Shown: piece after piece, positions 1 through 6,760 of the stretch
Numbering within the stretch: position 1 is the stretch's first letter
How the letters are laid out: every line of letters begins with the position of its first letter
NCBI GenBank assembly: GCA_910586645.1
Contig: CAJUIS010000041.1
Coordinates: forward strand, 1-13,779
Length of the DNA stretch: 13,779 nt
Source of the DNA: an uncultured Lachnospiraceae bacterium
GTDB lineage: Bacteria; Bacillota; Clostridia; Lachnospirales; Lachnospiraceae
Direction of reading: 5' to 3'
Notes under the pieces: model-generated
What the model was told of the DNA's origin: nothing
Seen by the model: the letters and a program-made list of their open reading frames with translations, nothing else
Database searches by the model: none
Made by a program: the position numbers and the translations under genes

Positions 1-19
1 AAGAAAGAAGGTTTCCACT

Positions 20-967
20 ATGAATAAACCTGTCATTAAGATTGAAAATCTTGTAAAACGTTATAAAGATTTAATTGCTCTGGATCATTTCAGCATTGAA
101 ATTAAGGAAGGAGAAATTTTCGGACTTTTGGGTCCAAATGGTTCCGGAAAAACGACGGCGATTAACTGTATGCTTTCTCTGCTTTCTTTTGACAAGGGAA
201 TAATTGAAATTTTTGGAAAAAAAATGAGTCCTGACAGTTATGATTTAAAACGTCAGATTGGCATTGTTATGCAGAATGTAGCCGTTTTTGATACGCTGAC
301 TGTCTATGAAAATATTGATTATTTTTGTGGATTATATGTGAAAGATAAAACCCTCCGCAAAGAATATGTGGAGGAAGCGATTTCATTTGTGGAGCTTCAA
401 CAGTTCCGCAAGTTTTATCCAAAAAAACTTTCCGGCGGGCTTTTGCGCCGGCTGAATATCGCCTGCGGCATCGCTCATAAACCCAAACTTATTATTTTGG
501 ATGAACCTACTGTGGCCGTAGATCCGCAAAGCCGCAATAAAATATTGGAAGGAATTGTGGAATTAAATAAAAAGGGAGCCACAATTATTTATACGTCTCA
601 TTACATGGAAGAAGTTGAGCAAATCTGTACGAGAATCGCCATTATGGACAGCGGAAAAAATATAGCGGTCGGAACTTCTGATGAACTGAAAAGGCTGATT
701 AAAAAGAGTGAAAAAATTATGGTTGAGATTTCCAGCCTTTCAGAAGAGGACATTAGAAATATACGAGAACTTCCTCATGTTTATGATGTGGATTATACGA
801 ATTACCAGCTCAATATACAATGTTCCGGAGGCAGGCATAATCTTGTGCATATTCTGGAATATCTGCAGCAGCATACAATTTCTTTTGGCAGAGTGTATTC
901 CGAGCTTCCGACGTTAAATGATGTTTTTCTGGAAATCACCGGAAAGGAACTTAGGGATCATGCATAA
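20..967 (+). CDS. ABC-2 type exporter, ATP-binding subunit
   Basis: This is a 315-residue cytoplasmic ATPase that should power the two permeases encoded next. Visible motifs are Walker A GPNGSGKTT (residues 38-46), the Q-loop glutamine in MQN (85), signature LSGGL (137-141), Walker B LIILDEP (157-163) and the H-loop histidine in TSH (194). The signature ends in Leu where LSGGQ is the textbook form; that position varies in the drug and sodium exporter branch (DrrA/NatA-like). Residues 225-315 form the C-terminal extension common in that branch. The start has AAGAAGG at 5-11, eight bases upstream, so the gene is complete, but its promoter is outside the window. It ends 15 bases before the first permease. 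The fold and role are firm; the substrate is unknown. Confidence 0.95.
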   Translation: MNKPVIKIENLVKRYKDLIALDHFSIEIKEGEIFGLLGPNGSGKTTAINCMLSLLSFDKGIIEIFGKKMSPDSYDLKRQIGIVMQNVAVFDTLTVYENIDYFCGLYVKDKTLRKEYVEEAISFVELQQFRKFYPKKLSGGLLRRLNIACGIAHKPKLIILDEPTVAVDPQSRNKILEGIVELNKKGATIIYTSHYMEEVEQICTRIAIMDSGKNIAVGTSDELKRLIKKSEKIMVEISSLSEEDIRNIRELPHVYDVDYTNYQLNIQCSGGRHNLVHILEYLQQHTISFGRVYSELPTLNDVFLEITGKELRDHA

Positions 968-982
968 CGGGAGGGTGTAATT

Positions 983-2140
983 ATGTTTTTACATGAATTT
1001 AAATATGAACTGAAAAGAGTGCTGCGGCAGAAAGAAGAATTGTTTTGGGTGCTTTTATTTCCGATTATTCTGGGAACAATGTTTCATTTTGCTCTCGGAA
1101 ATTTAAACAATACGACGGAAAATTTTTATACAATCCCGGCTGCAGTATGTGTGGAAAAGAGACTGGAGGATCAGACATTTGAATATGTTCTGGAATCTTT
1201 AAGCAAAGGAGAAGATCCTCTTTTGGAACTGACATATACCGATTGGGATGATGCGGTCAGTCTTCTTGAAAAAAATACGGTACGGGGTATTTTTCAAGTT
1301 GGAACAGACGTAACTTTAAATTGTGTGCCTTCTGACAGCGGAAACGCAACGCTTGCGATAGAACAGAGTATTTTGGAAGCGGTTTTACGGGAATATAAGA
1401 CGAATTTTACTGCCGTTAAGGAAATTGCCATAAAAAATCCTGAAAAAATTTCAGAGATTTTGGATTTGGCTGGGGAAGATGTATTTTATGGAAAAGAACT
1501 CTCGCTTACGCCCGGAAATATGGATAATACCGTACAGTACTATTTTAATTTAATCGCAATGGCCTGTCTGTTTACGTCGTTTGCAGGTTCTTATATTGCA
1601 ATGCACCATCAGGCGAATCTTACTTTTCTTGGAGCCAGAAAATGCGTTTCTCCAAACAGTAAGTTTTTATCTGTTTTCGCACAGTTTTCCGCCTGTCTGG
1701 CGTCGCAGTTTTTTTGTATGATTCTCAATATTTTGTATCTGTTTTTTGTAATAAAAATTGATTTTGGAACGTCTCTTCCGTTGATTTTAATTACTTCTTT
1801 TTTTGGATGTGTGATGGGAATAAGTTTTGGTTTTTTTGTCGGAAGCATCGGGCGCATTGGAGAGACATTTAAAAATGGAATTATGGTTTCTATTTCTTTG
1901 CTTTGCTGTTTTTTAAGCGGTTTGATGATTGGAAATATGCGTTCCCTTATAGAATCCGCCTGTCCTTTTATCAATGATATCAATCCTGCCGTTTTAATTT
2001 CTGACAGTTTTTTGACGTTGAATATTTATGGAGTAACAGAAAGATATGGTGTAAACCTCTTCAAACTTCTTTTTATTGCCGTAGTTTTTACTGTTACAGG
2101 CTGTTTTATCATAAGGAGGAAAACGTATGCAAGTCTTTAA
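983..2140 (+). CDS. ABC-2 type exporter permease 1
   Basis: This 385-residue membrane protein is probably one half of the exporter channel. The layout is that of the ABC2_membrane_3 family: one N-terminal helix (about 20-38), a soluble extracytoplasmic domain (about 40-180), then five helices near 185-207, 230-257, 265-290, 299-318 and 358-377. GGGAGGG at 969-975 sits seven bases before the ATG. The gene is very T-rich: the 60 bases from 1741 contain only 15 G or C, partly because of its many Phe and Leu codons. Its last 14 bases overlap the next gene, which implies coupled translation and fixed subunit stoichiometry. Family membership comes from topology and context, and no substrate can be assigned. 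Confidence 0.88.
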   Translation: MFLHEFKYELKRVLRQKEELFWVLLFPIILGTMFHFALGNLNNTTENFYTIPAAVCVEKRLEDQTFEYVLESLSKGEDPLLELTYTDWDDAVSLLEKNTVRGIFQVGTDVTLNCVPSDSGNATLAIEQSILEAVLREYKTNFTAVKEIAIKNPEKISEILDLAGEDVFYGKELSLTPGNMDNTVQYYFNLIAMACLFTSFAGSYIAMHHQANLTFLGARKCVSPNSKFLSVFAQFSACLASQFFCMILNILYLFFVIKIDFGTSLPLILITSFFGCVMGISFGFFVGSIGRIGETFKNGIMVSISLLCCFLSGLMIGNMRSLIESACPFINDINPAVLISDSFLTLNIYGVTERYGVNLFKLLFIAVVFTVTGCFIIRRKTYASL

Positions 2141-3299
2141 AGTGTTTTTAAAAACAGCAAAAAAGTTTTTACCGATGAATCTTATGTTTTTTGTAATTTT
2201 CTGTGCGATTGCAATAGCGTCTTCCAATTATAATACGGATCCCGATCAGTCTGCTTTTCAGGTTGTATCAATGGATGTGGGAATTGTCGACAAAGACAAT
2301 TCCAAAACATCTTTGGAACTGAGAAATTATCTTGAGACGATGCACCATATGATTTCTTTGAATTATGAGAAAGAGACGCTGCTGGACGGTTTGTTTTACC
2401 GTACGCTGGATTATGTTCTGATCCTTCCGGAAGGTTTTGAAAAACGTCTGTTAAATCAAGAAGAAGAGCTTTTTGAAACAGTCCAGATTCCGGGAATTTA
2501 CAGCAGTGCATTTGTAGATGAGCAGGTTAATTCTTATATCAGGACGCTGAAACTTTATCTTAGCGGAGGTTTTTCTCTGGATGAAACGCTTCTTCATACA
2601 AAAGAATCTCTTAATTCTTCCTCTAATCAGGTAAATATTCTGGAATTAAAGGAAGATAACAAAAATTCTGATTCGATGACTTCCATTTACTTTTTCTATC
2701 AGTTTTTGGCCTATGTAATTTTAAGTATGATTTTATGCGGATTAACGCCGATTTTAATAATTTTTTGGGAAGAAAATCTCGCAAAAAGGATTTCCTGTTC
2801 GTCAACAAGCCTGTTGAGGCGAAATTTTGAAATTGCTCTTGGAAGCATTGTTTACTGTCTTTTTATCTGGCTTTTATTTATTTTTACTTCAAGGATATTT
2901 TATGGTTCGGAAGTGTTTGCCGGACAGGGACTCTTATGGATAGCAAACAGTTTCCTTTTGGTTCCTGTTGGGATTTCAATTTCTCTTATTATTGGATGTT
3001 TTGCTCCAACAGGAAGCGGCATCAATGCTTTAAATAATATTATTACGCTTGGTATGAGTTTTTTATGCGGCGTTTTTGTTCCTCATCAGCAATTGGGAGA
3101 GAGTGTTCTTTCAGTTTCTAAATATTTTCCAATCTACTGGTATATTAAAAATAATGATTTGGTTTTGAATTATGGAAAAGAATCATTTGAAATGAAGGAA
3201 TACTGGAATAATTTCGGAATACAGATTCTTTATGGAGCCGCAATTTTTGCCGTGGCTCTGGCTGTATCAAAATTTAAAAGTTCCAGGCAGAAATCATAA
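2127..3299 (+). CDS. ABC-2 type exporter permease 2
   Basis: This 390-residue protein has the same architecture as its upstream neighbour: an N-terminal helix (13-32), an extracytoplasmic domain (about 33-185) and five later helices near 186-213, 233-257, 266-290, 302-318 and 364-380. It is therefore the probable second half of a heterodimeric ABC-2 channel. The ATG is preceded by AAGGAGG (2113-2119), which lies inside the end of the previous gene, and the reading frames overlap by 14 bases. Limited obvious identity to permease 1 suggests an old duplication. The C-terminus is basic (SKFKSSRQKS), consistent with a cytoplasmic end. No terminator with a T-tract follows, so some transcripts may run on into the PAQR-type gene. 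Confidence 0.87.
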   Translation: MQVFKVFLKTAKKFLPMNLMFFVIFCAIAIASSNYNTDPDQSAFQVVSMDVGIVDKDNSKTSLELRNYLETMHHMISLNYEKETLLDGLFYRTLDYVLILPEGFEKRLLNQEEELFETVQIPGIYSSAFVDEQVNSYIRTLKLYLSGGFSLDETLLHTKESLNSSSNQVNILELKEDNKNSDSMTSIYFFYQFLAYVILSMILCGLTPILIIFWEENLAKRISCSSTSLLRRNFEIALGSIVYCLFIWLLFIFTSRIFYGSEVFAGQGLLWIANSFLLVPVGISISLIIGCFAPTGSGINALNNIITLGMSFLCGVFVPHQQLGESVLSVSKYFPIYWYIKNNDLVLNYGKESFEMKEYWNNFGIQILYGAAIFAVALAVSKFKSSRQKS

Positions 3300-3324
3300 T
3301 TATTTATAAATTATCCTCATAGAA

Positions 3325-3353
3325 TTGACATAGAAGCTGTTAAGTGATAGTAT
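3325..3353 (+). promoter_or_regulatory. Sigma-A promoter for the PAQR/hemolysin III gene
   Basis: A perfect -35 TTGACA (3325-3330), a 17-base spacer and -10 TAGTAT (3348-3353) predict a start near 3360 and a 5' leader of about 60 bases. The -10 hexamer lies within the left arm of a 10-bp inverted repeat (see 3347-3385). Confidence 0.72.
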
Positions 3354-3385
3354 TGAATAAAATAGAACGTAGTAATCAATACTAT
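3347..3385. repeat. 10-bp inverted repeat over the -10 box and transcript start
   Basis: ATAGTATTGA (3347-3356) and TCAATACTAT (3376-3385) are perfectly complementary, with 19 bases between them. The left arm contains the -10 box, and the right arm falls just past the predicted start site. A transcript from this promoter would carry only the right arm, so a DNA-level operator is more plausible than an RNA hairpin, unless readthrough from the ABC genes is involved. No T-tract follows, so this is not a terminator. The binding protein is unknown. Confidence 0.5.
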
Positions 3386-3420
3386 GTTATACGGCATTCA
3401 TATAAAAAGGAGGATAACTT

Positions 3421-4071
3421 ATGCGAATTACGATTCGGGAGCCTGGAAGTGCAATTACACATTACATTGGTATGCTTTTGTCGTTGGCTGCGGCTGCGCC
3501 TCTTTTGATTAAAGCAGAAGTCAGTAAGATTCCATCAGCTTTGACGGCAATGGGGATTTTTATTCTCGCAATGATTTTATTATATGCGGCTTCAAGTATT
3601 TATCATGCGCTGAATGTAAAAGACAGCATTTTGAAAATATTCCGTAAACTGGATCACATGATGATTTTTGTATTAATTGCAGGAACGTATACGCCTGTAT
3701 GTATGCTGGTAATCGGAGGGAAAAGCGGTATGTTTCTGCTTGCGTTAGTTTGGGGAATTGCGGCTTTTGGAATGCTCTTAAAAGCATTCTGGATTAATTG
3801 TCCAAAATGGTTTTCTTCTATTATATATATTGCAATGGGCTGGGTATGCATTCTTGTATTTCCTTCTTTAATGGAAAAGCTTTCTGCAGCAGGGTTTTTA
3901 TGGCTTTTGACAGGAGGAATTTTGTATACGGCGGGCGGCGTGGTATATGCTTTAAAACTGAAAGGCTTTAATGGAACGCACAAGTATTTTGGAAGCCATG
4001 AAATTTTTCATCTGTTTGTAATGGCCGGAAGTTTTTGTCATTTTATCGTTATGTATTGCTATATTGTTTAA
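3421..4071 (+). CDS. trhA: Hemolysin III / PAQR family membrane protein (TrhA/YqfA-like)
   Basis: This is a 216-residue integral membrane protein with about seven helices (near 14-32, 41-60, 81-98, 103-124, 130-150, 157-179 and 195-215). The PAQR metal-site pattern is intact: SxxxH (S58, H62), the Asp of KLDHM (D78) and HxxxH (H193, H197). The N-terminal EPGSAITHYIG and the segment IAGTYTP (87-92) are also typical of the bacterial hemolysin III family. Members are thought to act in membrane homeostasis, and some have been reported as haemolytic; neither can be concluded here. AAAGGAGG (3406-3413) lies seven bases before the ATG. The gene has its own promoter and a strong terminator, so it can be expressed alone. 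The length is normal for the family. Confidence 0.9.
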   Translation: MRITIREPGSAITHYIGMLLSLAAAAPLLIKAEVSKIPSALTAMGIFILAMILLYAASSIYHALNVKDSILKIFRKLDHMMIFVLIAGTYTPVCMLVIGGKSGMFLLALVWGIAAFGMLLKAFWINCPKWFSSIIYIAMGWVCILVFPSLMEKLSAAGFLWLLTGGILYTAGGVVYALKLKGFNGTHKYFGSHEIFHLFVMAGSFCHFIVMYCYIV

Positions 4072-4076
4072 AATGT

Positions 4077-4130
4077 CCTCAGCGGATAAGGCAATTGTTC
4101 CTTATTTGCTGAGGCATTTCTTTCTTTTTT
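4077..4130 (+). terminator. Rho-independent terminator after the PAQR gene
   Basis: A 15-bp stem (4077-4091 with 4100-4114, two G-U pairs) closes an 8-base loop and is followed by a T-rich run to about 4130. The stem starts five bases after the stop codon. This separates the PAQR unit from the cell-wall hydrolase unit. Confidence 0.92.
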
Positions 4131-4206
4131 ATTTTGTGAAAAGGAAGTCCATGTGGACAAAGAAACGAACCTGGTTTCATACTTGAAAAAAAGAAAAATA
4201 AAATGC

Positions 4207-4235
4207 TTGACAACATAAATAGAGTGTGCTACTAT
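4207..4235 (+). promoter_or_regulatory. Sigma-A promoter (P1) for the cell-wall hydrolase
   Basis: TTGACA (4207-4212), a 17-base spacer and TACTAT (4230-4235) predict a start near 4242 and a leader of about 100 bases. An A-rich stretch directly upstream (about 4182-4204) resembles an UP element. The rest of the gap between genes (4072-4343, 272 bases) holds the terminator, this promoter, the direct repeat and a weak inverted repeat; no gene is seen in it. Confidence 0.7.
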
Positions 4236-4239
4236 CTGT

Positions 4240-4268
4240 TTGTAACAAATCTGTAACAAATGTAATAT
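4240..4268 (+). promoter_or_regulatory. Possible second promoter (P2), overlapping the direct repeat
   Basis: TTGTAA (4240-4245), 17 bases and TAATAT (4263-4268) form a weaker promoter with a poor -35. The TGTAAC direct repeat covers its -35 and spacer, the arrangement expected of a promoter that needs an OmpR/PhoB-type activator. The -35 match is only 4 of 6, so this is tentative. Confidence 0.35.
4241..4257 (+). promoter_or_regulatory. WalR (YycF)-like box: TGTAAC-N5-TGTAAC
   Basis: Two identical hexamers TGTAAC (4241-4246 and 4252-4257) are separated by five bases. The wider repeat is TGTAACAAAT at 4241-4250 and 4252-4261, with an 11-base period (one helical turn). This meets the published WalR consensus TGTWAH-N5-TGTWAH exactly. 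The downstream gene is a secreted peptidoglycan hydrolase, the classic WalRK target. PhoB/PhoP boxes share the 11-base period, so another OmpR-family regulator is possible. A third half-site, TGTAAT (4261-4266), is out of register. Confidence 0.6.
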
Positions 4269-4278
4269 TTCTGAATAA

Positions 4279-4313
4279 AAATGTGAATAAATGGTAATAA
4301 ACAAATCACATTT
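4279..4313 (+). repeat. Weak inverted repeat in the hydrolase leader
   Basis: AAATGTGA (4279-4286) and TCACATTT (4306-4313) are complementary with 19 bases between them. In RNA this would be a short AT-rich stem about 20 bases before the ribosome site. Chance is a fair explanation in such AT-rich sequence. Confidence 0.25.
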
Positions 4314-4331
4314 CAACAGAAAAGTACACTT

Positions 4332-4336
4332 GGAGG
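4332..4336 (+). promoter_or_regulatory. Ribosome binding site deciding the hydrolase start
   Basis: GGAGG ends four bases before the ATG at 4341 and seven before the ATG at 4344. The second spacing is the usual one, so 4344 is preferred; the choice changes the protein by one Met. Confidence 0.7.
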
Positions 4337-4343
4337 TTGAATG

Positions 4344-5666
4344 ATGAAACTAAACAAAAAAGTGATTGAAAGCATGACTGTTACATCGGCAATGCTGGTT
4401 ATGACGACAATCACTGCATTTGGCGGTTCCACAGAAGACAGCACAAGCGATAAGACAGAAAGTATTGCATTGAGCAAAAATGGAATTGCAGGGATTATTT
4501 CCGAACTGCACGATGCCGGAAACGGTATACTCAGTGAAAACGCTATGATGACAGCAAGTATCGAAAGAATACAGAAAGACATCGTTGCAAAAAGCGCTGT
4601 ACCGCCTGTAAATGAGGAAGAGCTTTCAGACGGAACGGCAGGGCTGGAATTGGAAGAGATTGCGGCGGAGGCTGTTGCGCAGGGTATGCAGGCAGATGAA
4701 GCAGAAGTGGAAATCCCGGAAGAAACAGTTTCAGCGGCTGATTTGGAAAATGCGGAAGAAGTTCTGGCAGAAGTTCCTGAACAGTCAGCGGAAGCAGGGG
4801 AATGGGCGAATCTGGTTATGGCAAATGTGGAAGAAGATATGAATATCCGCACGGCCCCGGATGAGAATTCCGAACTGGCAGGCAAATTTTACCGTGGAGA
4901 TGTAGCGGAAGTTGTTTCCGTAGAAGGAGAATGGACGCAGATTTCTTCCGGAAATGTAAACGGATATGTAAAAAACGATTATCTGGTTTACGGAATGGAA
5001 GCAAATGAGCTTGCCAATGAAGTATGCAGCATATATGCAACGGTAAATACAGACGGACTCAGATTGAGAAGCGAGCCGCATGAAGAAGCCGGAATTATTA
5101 CAACGGCAAATACCGGAGATAAACTGAAGGTTGATAAAGCAACAGAAGCAGAGGACGGATGGGTAGCAGTTCATACGTCGGATGCGACGGCATATGTAAG
5201 CGCAGATTATGTCGGCGTTGAGTTAAATCTTGGAACGCCGTTAAACAGTGAAGAGGTGGCGGCAAAGGAAGCAAAAGAGGCTGAGGAGAAAGCAGCCGAA
5301 TCTGCCAATAAGCCGGCGGCGTCAGCGAATGCAGACGAAGTGACTTTACTTGGCGCACTGATTCAGTGTGAAGCAGGCGGCGGTTCTTATGAAGGAATGG
5401 TTGCCGTAGGTTCTGTTGTTATGAACCGTGTAAGGAGCGGAGCTTATCCGAATTCCATTTCCGGTGTGGTTTATCAGAGCGGACAGTTTCCGCCGGCTCT
5501 GAACGGAAGCGTAGCGGGCGTTATGGCAGGCGGAGTAAGAAGCGCTTGTCTGCAGGCGGCGCGGGAAGCAATCGGCGGCGCGGATCGCACCAACGGGGCT
5601 TTATCTTTCCGAAGCGCGGCGTCCGGATATGCAGGAACGGTAATTGGAGCGAATGTATTTTTCTAG
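4344..5666 (+). CDS. Secreted cell-wall hydrolase: two SH3-like domains plus SleB-type catalytic domain
   Basis: This 440-residue exported protein should cleave peptidoglycan. The N-terminus is basic (MKLNKK) and followed by a hydrophobic stretch ending near AFGG (about residues 10-28), which reads as a signal peptide. Next come an acidic, Glu/Ala-rich spacer (about 90-155), two bacterial SH3 domains (about 156-217 with MNIRTAPDENSELAG, and 228-292 with LRLRSEPHEEAGI), a short charged EAKEAEEKA linker and a SleB/Hydrolase_2 domain (about 331-440). The likely catalytic Glu is in IQCEAGG (about E343), followed by VAVGSVVMNRV. SleB proper is a spore-cortex lytic enzyme, but no spore partner such as ypeB is adjacent, so a vegetative wall-remodelling role is just as likely. 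It is a one-gene unit with its own promoter and terminator. Confidence 0.92.
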   Translation: MKLNKKVIESMTVTSAMLVMTTITAFGGSTEDSTSDKTESIALSKNGIAGIISELHDAGNGILSENAMMTASIERIQKDIVAKSAVPPVNEEELSDGTAGLELEEIAAEAVAQGMQADEAEVEIPEETVSAADLENAEEVLAEVPEQSAEAGEWANLVMANVEEDMNIRTAPDENSELAGKFYRGDVAEVVSVEGEWTQISSGNVNGYVKNDYLVYGMEANELANEVCSIYATVNTDGLRLRSEPHEEAGIITTANTGDKLKVDKATEAEDGWVAVHTSDATAYVSADYVGVELNLGTPLNSEEVAAKEAKEAEEKAAESANKPAASANADEVTLLGALIQCEAGGGSYEGMVAVGSVVMNRVRSGAYPNSISGVVYQSGQFPPALNGSVAGVMAGGVRSACLQAAREAIGGADRTNGALSFRSAASGYAGTVIGANVFF

Positions 5667-5687
5667 TTGTAATCTGAAATAAATTAT

Positions 5688-5731
5688 AGTAGTATGTTAG
5701 ATAGAAGTATCTGACATACTGCTTTTTATTT
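5688..5731 (+). terminator. Rho-independent terminator after the hydrolase
   Basis: A stem of up to 16 bp (5688-5703 with 5708-5723, including G-U pairs) has the 4-base loop GAAG and runs into TTTTTATTTA. It starts 21 bases past the stop codon. No confident promoter is visible between it and the next gene. Confidence 0.88.
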
Positions 5732-5764
5732 ATACGTAAATTTTGTTTATAAGGAGGGATTGAT

Positions 5765-6694
5765 ATGGGACTTATCATAGTTTTATCGGTCTTAGCCGCG
5801 GTCGTTCTTCTGACTGCAGCAAGCTGTATAAAAGTTGTACGGCAGGCGCATGCGGCCGTAGTGGAATGTCTGGGAGCGTACCGGGCGACATGGGGCGTGG
5901 GAATTCATTTTAAAAGGCCCTTTGTAGATCGTGTTGCAAGACGGATCAATTTAAAAGAACAGGTTGTGGATTTTCCGCCGCAGCCGGTGATTACAAAAGA
6001 TAACGTAACGATGCAGATCGATACGGTTGTATTTTTCCAGATTACAGATCCAAAGCTGTTTGCCTATGGAGTTGAAAATCCGATTATGGCAATCGAAAAT
6101 CTGACCGCGACGACGCTTCGGAATATTATTGGCGATCTGGAGCTGGATGAAACGTTGACTTCCCGTGAAACGATTAACACGAAGATGCGGGCGTCTTTGG
6201 ATGTGGCGACAGATCCATGGGGCATAAAGGTCAATCGTGTGGAGCTTAAAAATATTATTCCTCCGGCTGCAATTCAGGACGCCATGGAAAAGCAAATGAA
6301 AGCGGAGCGCGAGCGGCGCGAAGTGATTCTGAAAGCGGAAGGAGAAAAGAAGTCTGCGATTCTTGTAGCGGAAGGAAAGAAAGAATCCGCGATTTTAGAT
6401 GCAGAGGCGGAAAAGCAGGCGGCTATTTTGCGCGCAGAAGCAAAAAAAGAAGCGACTGTACGGGAAGCGGAAGGCCAGGCGGAAGCCATACTTAAGATTC
6501 AGCAGGCAAATGCAGACGGCCTCCGGTTTTTAAAAGAAGCGGCTCCGGATTCTTCCGTACTTCAGTTAAAGAGTCTGGAAGCGTTTGCAAAGGCGGCGGA
6601 CGGAAAAGCGACAAAGATTATTATCCCTTCCGAAATCCAGGGCGTCGCAGGCCTTGCAAAATCGCTGGCGGAAGTGATGAAAGAAGAAAAATAA
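5765..6694 (+). CDS. SPFH/band 7 (stomatin-like, QmcA/HflC-type) membrane protein
   Basis: This 309-residue protein has one N-terminal membrane helix (3-22) followed by a band 7 domain (about 22-190; note QAHAAVVECLGAY at 27-39 and NLKEQVVDFPPQPVITKDN at 62-80). A long charged helix (about 172-245) is built from 11-residue repeats, and the C-terminal region (250-309) ends in Glu and Lys. Proteins of this family form large membrane-bound oligomeric rings or microdomains and often influence membrane proteases. No NfeD-type partner gene is adjacent, and the next gene is metabolic, so the partner is unknown. AAGGAGG (5751-5757) lies seven bases before the ATG. The length matches the family. Confidence 0.93.
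   Translation: MGLIIVLSVLAAVVLLTAASCIKVVRQAHAAVVECLGAYRATWGVGIHFKRPFVDRVARRINLKEQVVDFPPQPVITKDNVTMQIDTVVFFQITDPKLFAYGVENPIMAIENLTATTLRNIIGDLELDETLTSRETINTKMRASLDVATDPWGIKVNRVELKNIIPPAAIQDAMEKQMKAERERREVILKAEGEKKSAILVAEGKKESAILDAEAEKQAAILRAEAKKEATVREAEGQAEAILKIQQANADGLRFLKEAAPDSSVLQLKSLEAFAKAADGKATKIIIPSEIQGVAGLAKSLAEVMKEEK
6326..6487 (+). repeat. Tandem 11-residue (hendecad) protein repeat in the band 7 gene
   Basis: Residues 188-241 read as four exact 11-residue units plus a 10-residue fifth unit: ILKAEGEKKSA, ILVAEGKKESA, ILDAEAEKQAA, ILRAEAKKEAT, VREAEGQAEA. An aliphatic pair followed by AE recurs at fixed phase. Eleven-residue periodicity suggests a nearly straight or right-handed coiled coil rather than a heptad one. 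The DNA copies have diverged, so this is a protein-level repeat and not a recent tandem duplication. Confidence 0.85.
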
Positions 6695-6703
6695 ATCAGA
6701 AAC

Positions 6704-6735
6704 AAAAAAGGATCTCGCGGACGGGATTCTTTTTT
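6704..6735 (+). terminator. Hairpin terminator between the band 7 and carbamoyltransferase genes
   Basis: A-run plus GGATCTC (6704-6716) pairs with GGGATTC plus T-run (6723-6735), giving a 13-bp stem with two G-U pairs and loop GCGGAC. The T-run is part of the stem and ends it. It lies only 11 bases before the next ribosome site, so it may also act as a leaky or regulated barrier to the downstream operon. Confidence 0.75.
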
Positions 6736-6746
6736 CATAAAATAAC

Positions 6747-6752
6747 AGGAGG
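6747..6752 (+). promoter_or_regulatory. Ribosome binding site deciding the carbamoyltransferase start
   Basis: AGGAGG ends two bases before the ATG at 6755, which is too close, and eight bases before the ATG at 6761, which is ideal. The start is therefore set at 6761. Confidence 0.85.
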
Positions 6753-6760
6753 ATATGGAA

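Noticed and set aside
3296..3314. AT-only palindrome at the end of the second permease gene, considered as a terminator.
   Set aside because: The stem contains no G-C pairs and there is no T-tract after it.
3325..3385. The dyad upstream of the PAQR gene considered as a BirA (biotin) operator because birA is in the window.
   Set aside because: The arms do not resemble the TTGTTAACC/GGTTAACAA-type biotin operator.
4151..4186. An 11-codon open frame (MWTKKRTWFHT) with AAGGAAG upstream, rich in Trp, resembling an attenuator leader peptide.
   Set aside because: It lies between the PAQR terminator and the hydrolase promoter, so it has no transcript of its own, no following attenuator and no tryptophan gene nearby.
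4313..4885. A 190-residue Ser-rich open frame on the minus strand.
   Set aside because: It is the mirror of the Glu/Ala-rich coding region of the hydrolase; low-complexity Ser runs and no ribosome site mark it as a shadow frame.
5765..6694. Band 7 gene considered as part of an HflK/HflC or NfeD pair.
   Set aside because: Only one SPFH gene is present, and no NfeD-like or second SPFH gene is on either side.
6736..6760. TAAAAT (6738-6743) as a -10 box for the argF operon.
   Set aside because: No acceptable -35 occurs 16-18 bases upstream; that position falls within the GC part of the hairpin.
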